Positions 1-8,610 of a stretch of DNA of 64,000 nucleotides are shown in pieces (position 1 is the stretch's first letter; each line of letters begins with the position of its first letter). The translations under genes and the position numbers were made by a program. A model generated the notes under the pieces. It was given only the letters and a program-made list of their open reading frames with translations, searched no databases and was not told the DNA's origin. This DNA comes from Streptomyces canus (GTDB lineage Bacteria > Actinomycetota > Actinomycetes > Streptomycetales > Streptomycetaceae), in NCBI RefSeq assembly GCF_001514145.1, contig NZ_KQ948677.1, positions 1 to 64,000 of the forward strand, read 5' to 3'.

Positions 1-10
1 GGGGGCGGTC

Positions 11-1321
11 TCAGCCGGACGCGAAGATCGTCTTCTTCTGGCGCTCGATCGAGGACAGCAGGCTGTCGATCCCCTTGGGATCGCGGATGAACTTCTGCAG
101 CGCGGGCTGCATGACCGTCGAGGTGAAGTCCGGTCGGCTGTCACGGTCCATGAACTGCGTGAGGTGCTTCGCGCCGCTGATCATCTCGTACGCCTTCTTC
201 TGGAGGGCGCTGTAGGCGGAGGTGTCGGCCTTCGAGGAGGCGGCGATGAGGCTCGGGTCGGCCTTCAGGTAGGTCTCCTCGGCCTCCGGCGTGCCGAGGA
301 ATTCGAGCAGCTTGACGGAACCGGCGTGGTTCTTGGGCTTCTTGCTGAGCATGATGCCGTCGGTCGGCGCCTCGACGGTGTCCTGCCCGTACGCCGGGTC
401 GATCTCGGGGAAGGCGAAGAAGTCGAGGTCGTCCAGGTCCGCCTTGTTGGTGAACTGCTGGGCCACGAACATGCCGAGCATATACATGCCGGCCTTCTTC
501 GCCACCAGCGTCTGGGCGGCGTCCTGCCAGGTACGGCCGACCGCGCCTTCCTGGTGGTAGGGGAGGGTCTCGGCCCAGGTGTCGAAGACCTTGCGGACCT
601 TCGCGTCGGTCCACGAAGCCTTGCCCGCCATCAGCTCGACGTGGAAGTCGTAGCCGTTGAGACGGAAGTTGATCTGGTCGAAGGAGCCCATGGCCGGCCA
701 GGCGTCCTTGTCGCCGAACGCGATCGGGACCAGGCCGTCCTTCTTCATCTGCTTGCACAGGGCGATGTACGCGTCCCACGTGGTGGGGACCTCGTAGCCG
801 TACTTCTGGAAGACGCTCTTGCGGTAGAAGACCGCCCACGGCGACGTGGTCAGCGGCACCAGGTAGTACTTGCCGTCCTGCCCCTTGCTCAGGTCGTGCA
901 TCGCCGGAGGGAAGTTGCCGCCGATCGTCTTCCACACGTCGTCGATCGGGGTGGCCAGACCCTTGGCCGCGAAGAACTGCATCCGGTATCCGGCGAACCA
1001 CTGGAACACGTCGTCCGGCGTTCCCTGGAGGTAGGAGTTGATCTGCTCCTGGAAGGTGTTGTGGTCCTTGGTGTTGATGGCGACCTTGATCCCGGACTGC
1101 TTCGTGAAGGCTGCGTAGACGTCGCCGTACGCCTTCTTCGGGACGGCGTCTGACGCGTTGGAGCCGACGGTGACGGTCTTGGTGTCCGACGAGGCGGAAC
1201 TGCCGGCGCAGGCACTCAGCAGGGGGATGCCGGCACCCAGGACCGCGGCTCCGCCGAGTCCGCGGAGCACGGTGCGGCGGCTGGTTCCGGACATGGGCTG
1301 ACCGAGGGAGGAACGGTGCAT
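11..1321 (-). CDS. ABC transporter sugar-binding lipoprotein (family 1)
   Basis: Extracellular solute-binding protein of the carbohydrate (CUT1-like) ABC class, 436 aa, predicted to capture a sugar or oligosaccharide outside the membrane. The N terminus carries a twin-arginine motif (SRRTVLRG, Arg15-Arg16) and a lipobox LLSAC with Cys38, so it should be a Tat-exported lipoprotein. The start at 1321 has an AGGAG six bases upstream; an internal ATG at 1294 has no ribosome site, and an upstream in-frame TTG/GTG extension is unlikely. The body has the usual binding-protein fold (FAGYRMQFFAAKG, PFYRKSVFQKYGYEVPTTWD-like block). The gene runs off to the left, where its permeases would be expected; they are outside the window. 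It diverges from a LacI regulator, which probably controls it. Substrate is not deducible; the arabinanase nearby makes arabino-oligosaccharides one guess. Confidence 0.88.
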   Translation of the reverse strand: MHRSSLGQPMSGTSRRTVLRGLGGAAVLGAGIPLLSACAGSSASSDTKTVTVGSNASDAVPKKAYGDVYAAFTKQSGIKVAINTKDHNTFQEQINSYLQGTPDDVFQWFAGYRMQFFAAKGLATPIDDVWKTIGGNFPPAMHDLSKGQDGKYYLVPLTTSPWAVFYRKSVFQKYGYEVPTTWDAYIALCKQMKKDGLVPIAFGDKDAWPAMGSFDQINFRLNGYDFHVELMAGKASWTDAKVRKVFDTWAETLPYHQEGAVGRTWQDAAQTLVAKKAGMYMLGMFVAQQFTNKADLDDLDFFAFPEIDPAYGQDTVEAPTDGIMLSKKPKNHAGSVKLLEFLGTPEAEETYLKADPSLIAASSKADTSAYSALQKKAYEMISGAKHLTQFMDRDSRPDFTSTVMQPALQKFIRDPKGIDSLLSSIERQKKTIFASG

Positions 1322-1850
1322 TTCGGCTCCTACAGGGCTGGCGGTACCCAGGTATGGCACGTCAGCCGGACGGTGGGTATGACGGAGGGCGGGTCGTCGA
1401 GGGACCGTTTGCAGGTCAGTCGAGAGCCAGAATCCAACACGATCGAACAAACGCGATCGTCGGACGCCAGGAAGCGTGAACGCTCCGTGGACTCACTGTC
1501 AAGACTTTCCGTCTGGTAATCCATGAGGGGCCGGCTTCGTTCGCAAGCCCGATGTGGCGCCAACCGGACCGGACGGACGGGGCTGACATGGTCGGCCATC
1601 GAACTGCCGCGGACCCGCCAACCGGCGCTTGATCTGCAGGAATGCATGACGGGCACGCCTTCCTTTGACGCCTCAAGCGCCTCGCTCCGCCAGCCCGCGG
1701 ACCTCGATGTCCGTCGCATCGCGGGCAAGTGGCGTTGCGCGGACTCTTGACGTGTGCTCGGCCGATGACTACACATTGACCGCGCGGTCAGACCGCGCGG
1801 TCAGGTAACTTGACTTCGTTCGATGGAGAACACGGCCATGGGGAGACTTC
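1322..1850. other. Divergent intergenic region between binding protein and LacI gene
   Basis: About 530 bases with no convincing gene; short ORFs on both strands lack ribosome sites and have no recognisable product. It must hold the promoters of both flanking genes. Two CGATCG hexamers (1440-1445 and 1454-1459) separated by eight bases lie 120 bases upstream of the binding-protein start and could be an operator. A tandem palindrome near the LacI start is listed separately. Confidence 0.6.
1778..1802. promoter_or_regulatory. Tandem 12-bp palindromes, probable operator of the LacI gene
   Basis: Two exact copies of the perfect palindrome GACCGCGCGGTC (1778-1789 and 1791-1802) are separated by one base, so their centres are 13 bp apart. 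They end 48 bases before the LacI start codon. The left copy overlaps a TTGACC that could serve as a -35 box. Position and symmetry fit an autoregulatory operator; the binding protein is inferred, not shown. Confidence 0.55.
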
Positions 1851-2888
1851 ATGACAACAGGGCTGGAGCGCGGTGCGGGCTCCGCCGCGCCGCGTAGTGA
1901 GGATGTGGCCAGGCTGGCCGGCGTCTCACGCAAGACGGTCTCCCGGGTCCTCAACAACGAGCCGTATGTCTCCGAGGAGTCCCGCCGACGCGTCCTGGCG
2001 GCCGCAGAGGAACTCGGCTACCGGCTGAACCACGCGGCCAGGGCACTGGCCTCCGGCCGTACCCGGTCCATCGGTGTGGTCGCCCTGGCAACAGCCGGGT
2101 ACGGAACCGCCTCCCTGCTCGTGGGCATCGAACAGGCCGTACGGGACGCCGGTTACGCGCTGCGCGTGGTCAACACCCCGGACGGCGACCCGCACAGCAT
2201 CGCCGGCGCGCTGGAATCACTCCTGGAGCAGGGCGTGGACGGCATCGTCGTCTCCGTACCCATCGTCGAGGGCGAAGTCCCGCTCGGCGTGGACGTGCCG
2301 GTCCTCTTCGTCGGCGCGCCACCCGCCTTCACCGCCGCCCGCACCCTGTCCGTCGGCGTGGGCGCCCATGAGCTGGCACGTGCGGCCACGGAACACCTGC
2401 TGGACCTGGGGCATGCGACCGTCCATCACCTCGCCGGGCCGCGCCGCTGGTACGCCACCAAGGACCGTATCGAGGGATGGCAGGCGGCGCTGGCGGACCG
2501 GGGCGCGCACGAGCCGCCCGTGCTGAACGGCGACTGGTCGGCGGCCTCCGGGTATACCGCGGGCCTCGGGCTGGCCTCGGACCGCTTGGTGACCGCGGTG
2601 TTCGCCGCCGGTGACGAGATGGCCATCGGCCTGATCCACGGCCTGCGGGAAAGCGGTCGTCGGGTGCCGGAAGATGTCAGTGTCGTCGGTTTCGACGGCA
2701 ACCCCGTCTTCGCCTACGTCTCCCCGCCCCTGACCACCGTCCGTCAGCCCTTCGAAGCCGCGTCGAGCGAGGGAATCCGGCTTCTCCTCCACGCCATCGA
2801 GAAGCCTGACACCGACCTGCCGCCCGCGAACGACCCACCCGTCGAACTCGTCGTCCGCGGCTCGACGGCACCCCCGCCCTCCCTCTGA
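1851..2888 (+). CDS. LacI-family transcriptional regulator
   Basis: LacI/GalR-type repressor, 345 aa, the usual family length. The N-terminal helix-turn-helix is at residues about 17-37 (EDVARLAGVSRKTVSRVLNN), followed by the hinge (ARALASGRTRSIGVV) and a periplasmic-binding-protein-like effector domain ending near VSPPLTTVRQPFE, a typical C-terminal block. ATG at 1851 is preceded by GGGGAGA at proper distance. It diverges from a sugar-binding lipoprotein gene and lies upstream of a secreted arabinanase on the same strand, so a role in sensing a pentose or oligosaccharide is likely. Tandem palindromes in its own promoter suggest autoregulation. Ligand unknown. Confidence 0.92.
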   Translation: MTTGLERGAGSAAPRSEDVARLAGVSRKTVSRVLNNEPYVSEESRRRVLAAAEELGYRLNHAARALASGRTRSIGVVALATAGYGTASLLVGIEQAVRDAGYALRVVNTPDGDPHSIAGALESLLEQGVDGIVVSVPIVEGEVPLGVDVPVLFVGAPPAFTAARTLSVGVGAHELARAATEHLLDLGHATVHHLAGPRRWYATKDRIEGWQAALADRGAHEPPVLNGDWSAASGYTAGLGLASDRLVTAVFAAGDEMAIGLIHGLRESGRRVPEDVSVVGFDGNPVFAYVSPPLTTVRQPFEAASSEGIRLLLHAIEKPDTDLPPANDPPVELVVRGSTAPPPSL

Positions 2889-3109
2889 CCCACCCCACCC
2901 CCTCGCACCACCGCTCCGGCACACCCACACGCCGAGGCGCTCCACCTTCGCCGTTTCCGCGCTTGTCGCGCCGCGCCCCTGCGCGCGCAGCCGCGCCCGG
3001 CAGTGTTGCCCGGCTGCCCCCCGGGCCACGCGCCCAACAAACCCCGCCGCGTCACTCCGAGCCGTTCCGAGCCGGCGGACACCGAACACACCTTCCCCTG
3101 GGAGCCGCA

Positions 3110-5164
3110 ATGTCCCCTGCGCAGCCAGCCGCCAGACCCGGCGTCGCTCCGCTTTCCCGTCCCGTCTCCTTCCTGTCCCTGGCCTTCATCCTGCTCGTCT
3201 CGGTGATGACCCTGGTCATACCCGCCGGCCGGGCAGACGCCCTGGCCCGTCCCTCGCAGACGATGTACACCCCGCCGTCGGGTGCGCCCTCGCCCGGGTC
3301 GCTCTACCCGCGGGCGATGCGGATGCAGCACAACGGCTCCGCCAACGGCACCATCCTCGCGACGTTCGAGCAGTACACCACCGGCACGCCGGTCCTTCCG
3401 ATCTACCGCAGTACGGACAACGGCAACTCCTGGTCGAAGATCTCCGAGGTTGCCGACACGCAGAACGGCTGGGGCATGCGCTGGGAGCCCGAGCTGTTCG
3501 AACTGCCCACGGCGGTGGGCAACTTCCCCGCAGGGACCATCCTGGCCGCCGGTGCCTCCGTCCCCTCCGACCGCTCGGCCATCAAGATCGACGTCTATGC
3601 CAGCACCGACCGCGGGCAGTCCTGGACCTTCGTCAGCAACATCGCCACCGGCGGCCCGGCGTTCGACACGAACGGCAACACCCCCGTATGGGAGCCGTTC
3701 TTCCTCTACGCCAACGGAAAGCTGATCGTCTACTACTCCGACCAGCGCGACCCCGACCACGGCCAGAAGGTCGTGCACCAGGTCACCACCGACCTGCACA
3801 CCTGGGGTCCGGTCGTGGACGACGTGGCGATGCCCACCTACAGCCAGCGCCCGGGCATGCCCACCGTCGCGAAGCTGCCCAACGGCAACTACGTCATGAC
3901 GTATGAGTACGGCGGCTCGCCCTCGGGCAACTTCGCCGTCTACTACAAGATCTCCGCCGACCCGGAGGCCTTCAACTCCGTCACGGGCATCCCCCTGCAA
4001 GCGACGGACGGCACGATACCCACCAGCACCCCGTACATCACGTGGCTGCCCACCGGCGGTCCGAACGGCACGCTGGTCGTCGGCGCCTACAGCACCAGCG
4101 ACCTGTTCCTCAACACCCAGAACGGTGCCGCGAACACCTGGACGCGCATCAGCTCCAACGTCGCCGGCGGCTACAGCCGGGGCATGGTGCCCCTGTCCGA
4201 CGGCCACAGCCTGCTCGTGCTCAGTGGCGGCAGCGGAGGCCCCAACCTCTCCAACCCCGTCACCTACAGCACCATCGACCTGGGCGGCGGCATCTCCGAC
4301 GGTGCCACCTACACCGTGGCGAACGCGGGCAGCAACCTCATGCTGAGCATCGCGGGCGGCTCCACCGCCAACGGCACGAACGCCACCCAGCAGAACGCCG
4401 ACAACGCCACCGACCAGCAGTGGCGCTTCGTACAGCAGAGCTCCGGCTACTTCAAGATCCTCAACGTCGCCAGCGGCAAGGTCCTCGGCGTGGAGAACCA
4501 GTCCACCGCCGACGGAGCCAAGATCCTCCAGTGGGACGACAACGGCACCCTGGACCACGAGTGGGCCGTCGCCCCGAACCCGGCCGGCGGGTACAGCCTC
4601 ACCAACCGGGTGACCGGCAAGTACCTGGAGATCCCGAACGCCTCCACCGCCACCGGGACTGCCGCCGGCCAGTGGAGCGGGACCAGCTGTGCCTGCCAGC
4701 GCTGGAACGTCACCCAGACCGCTCTGCCGGCGCTGGGCACCGGGCAGTACGTCCTCGTCAACAAGAACAGCGGGAAGTACCTGGACATCCCGCAGGGTTC
4801 GACGGCCACCAACACGGCAGCCCAGCAGTGGCAGAACTCGGCATGTTTCTGCCAGCTGTTCACCTTCCAGTCCGCCGGCGGCGGAGCCTGGACCGTCAGG
4901 AACGCCAACAGCAACCTGAACCTGGACATCCGTAGCGGCTCCACCACCGCCGGAGCCGCCGTCGTCCAGAACACGCCGTCCACCGCGAACTCACAGAAAT
5001 GGACCCTCACCGACGCGGGCAACGGCTACTACGAACTCAAGAATGTGGGCAGCGGCTTCAACGCCGCCGTCGCCCAGTCCTCCACCACCAACGGCGCGGC
5101 AGTCGTGCAGTGGAACGATCTGAACATCGACGACCAGTTCTGGAAGATCGTGCGCATCAACTGA
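3110..5164 (+). CDS. Secreted GH93-type exo-arabinanase with two ricin B-type lectin domains
   Basis: Predicted secreted glycoside hydrolase, 684 aa. After an N-terminal signal segment (hydrophobic stretch near residues 18-36) comes a six-bladed propeller of sialidase-like fold with Asp-boxes STDNGNSW (about residue 101) and STDRGQSW (about residue 165). Blocks such as NGWGMRWEPELFELP, NTPVWEPF and YYSDQRDPDHGQKVVHQV resemble fungal GH93 exo-1,5-alpha-L-arabinanases, which release arabinobiose from arabinan. From about residue 395 onward there are six QxW-type repeats (DQQWRF, DHEWAV, CQRWNV, CQLFTF, SQKWTL, DQFWKI), that is two beta-trefoil carbohydrate-binding modules. ATG at 3110 has GGGAG five bases before it; a longer upstream reading lacks a ribosome site. 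An exo-sialidase annotation is possible by fold, but the motif match favours GH93. A strong hairpin follows the stop. Confidence 0.85.
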   Translation: MSPAQPAARPGVAPLSRPVSFLSLAFILLVSVMTLVIPAGRADALARPSQTMYTPPSGAPSPGSLYPRAMRMQHNGSANGTILATFEQYTTGTPVLPIYRSTDNGNSWSKISEVADTQNGWGMRWEPELFELPTAVGNFPAGTILAAGASVPSDRSAIKIDVYASTDRGQSWTFVSNIATGGPAFDTNGNTPVWEPFFLYANGKLIVYYSDQRDPDHGQKVVHQVTTDLHTWGPVVDDVAMPTYSQRPGMPTVAKLPNGNYVMTYEYGGSPSGNFAVYYKISADPEAFNSVTGIPLQATDGTIPTSTPYITWLPTGGPNGTLVVGAYSTSDLFLNTQNGAANTWTRISSNVAGGYSRGMVPLSDGHSLLVLSGGSGGPNLSNPVTYSTIDLGGGISDGATYTVANAGSNLMLSIAGGSTANGTNATQQNADNATDQQWRFVQQSSGYFKILNVASGKVLGVENQSTADGAKILQWDDNGTLDHEWAVAPNPAGGYSLTNRVTGKYLEIPNASTATGTAAGQWSGTSCACQRWNVTQTALPALGTGQYVLVNKNSGKYLDIPQGSTATNTAAQQWQNSACFCQLFTFQSAGGGAWTVRNANSNLNLDIRSGSTTAGAAVVQNTPSTANSQKWTLTDAGNGYYELKNVGSGFNAAVAQSSTTNGAAVVQWNDLNIDDQFWKIVRIN

Positions 5165-5176
5165 ACGGTTTGACGA

Positions 5177-5229
5177 AGGGTCTTCTGCCGGCTCGGGATC
5201 GCGATGCGAACCGAGTGGCAGGAGACCCT
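5177..5229 (+). terminator. Extended hairpin terminator after the arabinanase gene
   Basis: A long interrupted stem: AGGGTCT pairs with AGACCCT, CTGCC with GGCAG, and CTCGG with CCGAG, with one or two mismatched bases between segments and a 14-base loop. It starts 12 bases after the stop codon. There is no U-tract, as is common in Streptomyces. Confidence 0.65.
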
Positions 5230-5296
5230 GGGGCGCCGTCCCCTACGTACGTGATCGGTACGGTGGTACCGGGACGACGAGAGGGGCAGCGCGGCT

Positions 5297-5791
5297 GTGG
5301 ATGAGGAAGCGGAGATCAGGACGGCGAAGGAGGCCGCCGACCATGAGCTCATCCTGGCGTTCGGACGGTTGCAGGGGGCGGCGAACCGACTGGAGTACAT
5401 CCTCGGCCGGGCCCTTGAGGTGGAGTGCGGCATCAGCCACCTGGTCTTCGAGGTGCTGCTGATCCTCGGGCGGGCGAGTGAGCCGGGGCTTTCCATGCGG
5501 GCCGTCGCGCAGGAGCAGGTCCTGACCACCGGCGGTGCCACCCGGCTGGTGGATCGCATGGAGACGGCCGGCCTCGTGACGCGCGTGGAGTCCCCTGGCG
5601 ACCGGCGCGGAAAGCTGGTGCGGCTGACCCCGCTGGGCGAGGAGACAGCCGTACGCGCTGCCAGGGTGCACCTGGAGAACATCAAGCGGTACTTCGTGGA
5701 GCCGCTCCCGGCGGCCGACCGCGAGCGGTTCGCGGAGGATCTGCGCATCCTCAGCCACACGGCCCGGGACGTACTGCCTCGACTTCCCTGA
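5297..5791 (+). CDS. MarR-family transcriptional regulator
   Basis: 164-aa winged-helix regulator of the MarR family. The wing region reads TTGGATRLVDRMETAGLVTRVESPGDRRGKLVRLTPLGEE, with the DRR signature of the family. The start is GTG at 5297 with an AGGGG about ten bases upstream. It lies immediately upstream of the DsbA-like/MBL/NTF2 operon, separated by about 150 bases that contain inverted repeats, so it is the likely local regulator. MarR proteins of this kind often respond to phenolic or electrophilic compounds; the ligand here is unknown. Confidence 0.88.
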   Translation: MDEEAEIRTAKEAADHELILAFGRLQGAANRLEYILGRALEVECGISHLVFEVLLILGRASEPGLSMRAVAQEQVLTTGGATRLVDRMETAGLVTRVESPGDRRGKLVRLTPLGEETAVRAARVHLENIKRYFVEPLPAADRERFAEDLRILSHTARDVLPRLP

Positions 5792-5867
5792 CCTGCGGAC
5801 CGGTGGTAGCGCAGATCCAATGGCATGGAGTGCTCGCCTGTGCCCCAGATCACACGAGTCGAGAAAT

Positions 5868-5899
5868 ATCTGACGAGTCAGTTACTGTTTGATCAGATG
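5868..5899. promoter_or_regulatory. Inverted repeats upstream of the DsbA-like operon
   Basis: CTGAC-GA-GTCAG (5870-5881) is a short perfect inverted repeat; an overlapping ATCTGA ... TCAGAT pair surrounds it. The region is unusually A/T-rich for this genome and is the only promoter space for the operon starting at 5944. A MarR operator is the simplest reading. Confidence 0.4.
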
Positions 5900-5943
5900 A
5901 ATCGCTCGCAGTCGGCGGGCGCCCCTCTCTGCCGAGGTCCTCG

Positions 5944-6555
5944 ATGAAGCTCGTCTACGTCTTCGACGCCTACTGCGGCTGGTCGCACGGATTCACTGCG
6001 ACCCTGCGCGAGATCACCACGCGCCACCCCGACCTGCCGGTCGAGGTCGTCTCCGGCGGTCTGTTCACCGGCGGCCGCCGGGTCCCCATCCGTGAATTCG
6101 GCTACGTCCAGGGGGCCAACGCCCAGATCGCCGAGCAGACCGGTGCCGAGTTCGGCGAGGCCTACGAACGACTGATCGCCGACGGTTCGTTCGTGATGGA
6201 CTCCGAGGCCGCCGCCCGTGGCGTCGCAGCCCTGCGGCAGGTGGCTCCCGACCGCGCGGCGGAGCTGGCCACGGCCTTGCAGCACGCCTTCTACGTCGAC
6301 GGCCTGAGCCTGTCGGAGGCGGCCACGTACCGGACAGTCGCCCAGGCGGCCGGGCTCGACGCGGATGCCGTCGTCGCCGCCTTCGAAGCGCCCGAGGCGC
6401 AGACCGCGGCCCGCGCCGACTTCCGCCGCGCGGCCCAGCACGGAGTCTCCAGCTTCCCCACCCTCCTCGCCATCGACGACGAGCACATCGTCCCCCTGGC
6501 ACTCGGACACGCCACCGCGGACGAGGTGGACCGGCGTCTCGCAAACCTCAACTGA
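5944..6555 (+). CDS. DsbA-family thioredoxin-fold protein with a one-cysteine active site
   Basis: 203 aa, thioredoxin fold with the inserted helical domain of DsbA/FrnE-type proteins. The N terminus VYVFDAYCGWSHGF has the active-site position as CGWS (Cys11), so the second cysteine of CxxC is missing; a C-terminal cis-Pro loop is seen as GVSSFPTLLAI. This argues against classic dithiol oxidase chemistry and for a glutathione/mycothiol-dependent or isomerase-like role. No signal peptide, so cytoplasmic. It is the first gene of a tight four-gene operon with an MBL-fold and two NTF2-fold proteins. ATG at 5944 has GAGG six bases upstream. Confidence 0.82.
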   Translation: MKLVYVFDAYCGWSHGFTATLREITTRHPDLPVEVVSGGLFTGGRRVPIREFGYVQGANAQIAEQTGAEFGEAYERLIADGSFVMDSEAAARGVAALRQVAPDRAAELATALQHAFYVDGLSLSEAATYRTVAQAAGLDADAVVAAFEAPEAQTAARADFRRAAQHGVSSFPTLLAIDDEHIVPLALGHATADEVDRRLANLN

Positions 6556-6591
6556 CCCCGCAACCCTCCACCCCTCCAAGGAGCCCCGAGC

Positions 6592-7398
6592 ATGAGCACC
6601 CTCGACTACAAGATCCTCGACCTCGACTTCCCCGCCGGATCCAAGAACAAGACCGCCACCCTCGTCACCGGCGACACCGATGCCCTGCTGGTGGACGCCG
6701 CGTTCACCCGCGCCGACGGCCACCGCCTGGCCGCCGCGGTCCTCGACTCCGGCAAGAAGCTCACCACCGTCTTCGTCTCCCACGCCGACCCCGACTTCTA
6801 TTTCGGCGCCGAGGTGATCGCCGACGCCTTCCCCGACGCGGTGTTCGTCGCCACCCCGATCGTCATCGAGCACATCCAGCACTCCTACGAGGGCAAGCTG
6901 AAGGCGTGGGCGGCCCTCGGCCCGAACCTGCCCACCCGCCTGGTCGACCTCAGCCCTCTGACCGGCGACCTCACCCTGGAGGGGCACCGCTTCGAGCTCA
7001 AGGGCGGCCCCGCGGGTCTGCCCGACCGCCACTACCTGTGGCAGGCGGAGTCCCGCGCCCTGCTCGGCGGCGTCCTGCTGTTCCAGCAGGAGCACGTCTG
7101 GGTCGCCGACACCGCCACCCCCGAGTCCCGCGCGACCTGGATCGACCTGCTCGACGAGATGGCCGCCCTCGACCCGCAGCTCGTCGTCCCCGGTCACCGC
7201 CTGCCCGACACCGCCGCCGACGCCTCCGCCATCACCGCCACCCGCGACTACCTGCTGGCCTTCGAGGAGGAACTCGGCAAGGCGGCCGACGGCGCCGCGC
7301 TGACCGAGGCGCTCGTGGCCCGCTACCCGGACAACGGCATGCTGATCGCCGCCCAGATCGGCGCGAAGGTCGCCAAGGGCGAGATGAAGTGGGGCTGA
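6592..7398 (+). CDS. MBL-fold (metallo-beta-lactamase superfamily) protein
   Basis: 268 aa, MBL fold. The superfamily motif HxHxDH appears as HADPDFYFGAEV (from His64), so the first His and an Asp are present but the second and third metal-binding histidines are replaced (D and F). Later elements include PDRHYLWQAESRALLGGVLLF and VVPGHRLPD, matching the later histidine-bearing loops. Reduced metal binding or a single-metal site is likely. Start ATG 6592 has AAGGAG upstream. It lies 36 bases after the DsbA-like gene and three bases before the next gene, so it is co-transcribed. Many such actinobacterial proteins are annotated simply as MBL-fold hydrolases; the substrate is unknown. Confidence 0.82.
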   Translation: MSTLDYKILDLDFPAGSKNKTATLVTGDTDALLVDAAFTRADGHRLAAAVLDSGKKLTTVFVSHADPDFYFGAEVIADAFPDAVFVATPIVIEHIQHSYEGKLKAWAALGPNLPTRLVDLSPLTGDLTLEGHRFELKGGPAGLPDRHYLWQAESRALLGGVLLFQQEHVWVADTATPESRATWIDLLDEMAALDPQLVVPGHRLPDTAADASAITATRDYLLAFEEELGKAADGAALTEALVARYPDNGMLIAAQIGAKVAKGEMKWG

Positions 7399-7400
7399 CC

Positions 7401-7811
7401 ATGAGCGAGTTCGCCACCTCCACCGCACCCGCCGACGTCGTACGGCGCCAGTACCTGGCGTCCGCCGCCGGGGACCTCGAGGCCCTGCGGGCCACCCTCG
7501 CCCCGGACGTGGAGTGGACCGAGATGGCCGGCTTCCCCCTGGCCGGCACCTACCGCACCCCCGACGGCGTCACCGCCAACGTCATGGAACAGCTCGGCAA
7601 GGACTGGGACGGCTGGACCGCCCATGACGACACCTACGTCGTCGACGGCGAGAACGTCGTCGTCCTCGCCCGCTACACCGCGACCAACAAGGCCACCGGC
7701 AAGCGGATCAACGTGCGGGTCGCCCACCACTTCGTCGTACGCGGCGGACTCATCGTCCGCTTCGAGCAGTTCGTCGACACCGCACTCGTCCGCGACGCCA
7801 TGACCGGCTGA
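7401..7811 (+). CDS. SnoaL/NTF2-fold protein
   Basis: 136-aa protein of the SnoaL-like / NTF2 cone-shaped fold (RRQYLASAAGDLEALRATLAPDVEWTEMAGFPLAGTYRTPD, then VRVAHHFVVRGGLIVRFEQFVDT). Such proteins are small cyclases, isomerases or ligand-binding partners. Its ATG at 7401 begins two bases after the stop of the MBL gene, indicating translational coupling. The following gene encodes another NTF2-fold protein of a different subfamily. No specific reaction can be assigned. Confidence 0.82.
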   Translation: MSEFATSTAPADVVRRQYLASAAGDLEALRATLAPDVEWTEMAGFPLAGTYRTPDGVTANVMEQLGKDWDGWTAHDDTYVVDGENVVVLARYTATNKATGKRINVRVAHHFVVRGGLIVRFEQFVDTALVRDAMTG

Positions 7812-7847
7812 CGCGTTTCCGTTCCATCCGCATGGCAGGAGAACTGC

Positions 7848-8228
7848 ATGTCCGCTGACGACAACAAGGCACTCGTGATCGCCTTCTACGAGCAGGCGTT
7901 CAACGACTACCAGCCGGAACAGGCCGCCGAAGCCCACCTCGGTGAGACCTACATCCAGCACAACCCCGAGGCGCAGGACAGTCCGCAGGCGTTCGTCGGC
8001 TATGTCCACTGGCTGCGCGGGCAGTTTCCCGACCTGCGCCTGGACATCAAGCGCGCGGTCGCCGAAGGGGATCTGGTGGTCACCCATAGCAACCTGCACC
8101 TCAAGCCCGGCGACCGCGGCATGGCCGTCGCGGACTTCTGGCGCGTCGTCGACGGGAAGATCGTCGAGCACTGGGACGTGATCCAGGAGGTGCCGGAGAA
8201 GAGCGCCAACGACAACACCATGTTCTGA
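7848..8228 (+). CDS. SnoaL-like (ester cyclase-type) NTF2-fold protein
   Basis: 126 aa with the pattern ALVIAFYEQAFNDYQPEQAAEAHLGETYIQHNP ... WRVVDGKIVEHWDVIQ, typical of the predicted SnoaL-like ester cyclase / NTF2 group. It is the last gene of the operon starting at 5944. GGAGAA lies upstream of the ATG at 7848. It resembles widely distributed proteins of unknown role often induced with MarR-controlled oxidoreductases. A hairpin follows the stop. Confidence 0.82.
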   Translation: MSADDNKALVIAFYEQAFNDYQPEQAAEAHLGETYIQHNPEAQDSPQAFVGYVHWLRGQFPDLRLDIKRAVAEGDLVVTHSNLHLKPGDRGMAVADFWRVVDGKIVEHWDVIQEVPEKSANDNTMF

Positions 8229-8610
8229 GGTCCGCGGTGGCATCCGCGCCGGGATCGGGTGCGGATGCCCCTGGATCTTCGGCCCGCCGCGGGAACGGCC
8301 CACTGCGCGGCGTAACTTCCCGCGCCGTGCAGTTGACCGGCAGCAACCCGGACCTGCGGTGGAGTTCCCGGGACCTGTGCCGTCGCTGATGCCGGGTCGA
8401 CGCCGCGGTCGCACCAGCCGCGCTCGACCATTTTCAGCCTGCTCGGCATGCACAGGCATTTCCTGATGTTCTCTCAACCCCCGCACCGAGGGTTCCCATC
8501 GGCCACCGGGTCCACGGCGCGAGGCCCCGACAGGGGAGAGCGGGGTGTCGCGCCTGTTTCCGAACCACCGTGAAGGCCTGGTGCGGCTCGGGATGCGGTG
8601 CGACGAGACG
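8229..8610. other. Convergent intergenic region
   Basis: About 380 bases between two converging operons. No gene is supported. A hairpin just after the left stop codon is listed separately; nothing else stands out. Confidence 0.55.
8239..8269 (+). terminator. Hairpin after the DsbA-like operon
   Basis: GGCATCCGC (8239-8247) and GCGGATGCC (8261-8269) form a perfect 9-bp stem with a 13-base loop, starting 11 bases after the stop codon of the last operon gene. Confidence 0.55.

Noticed and set aside
1416..1776. Short minus-strand ORFs upstream of the sugar-binding protein
   Set aside because: They overlap each other, lack ribosome sites and show no conserved-looking composition.
2744..4558. 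A 604-codon minus-strand frame
   Set aside because: Antisense to the GH93-type gene; its codon use and content are those of a mirror frame.
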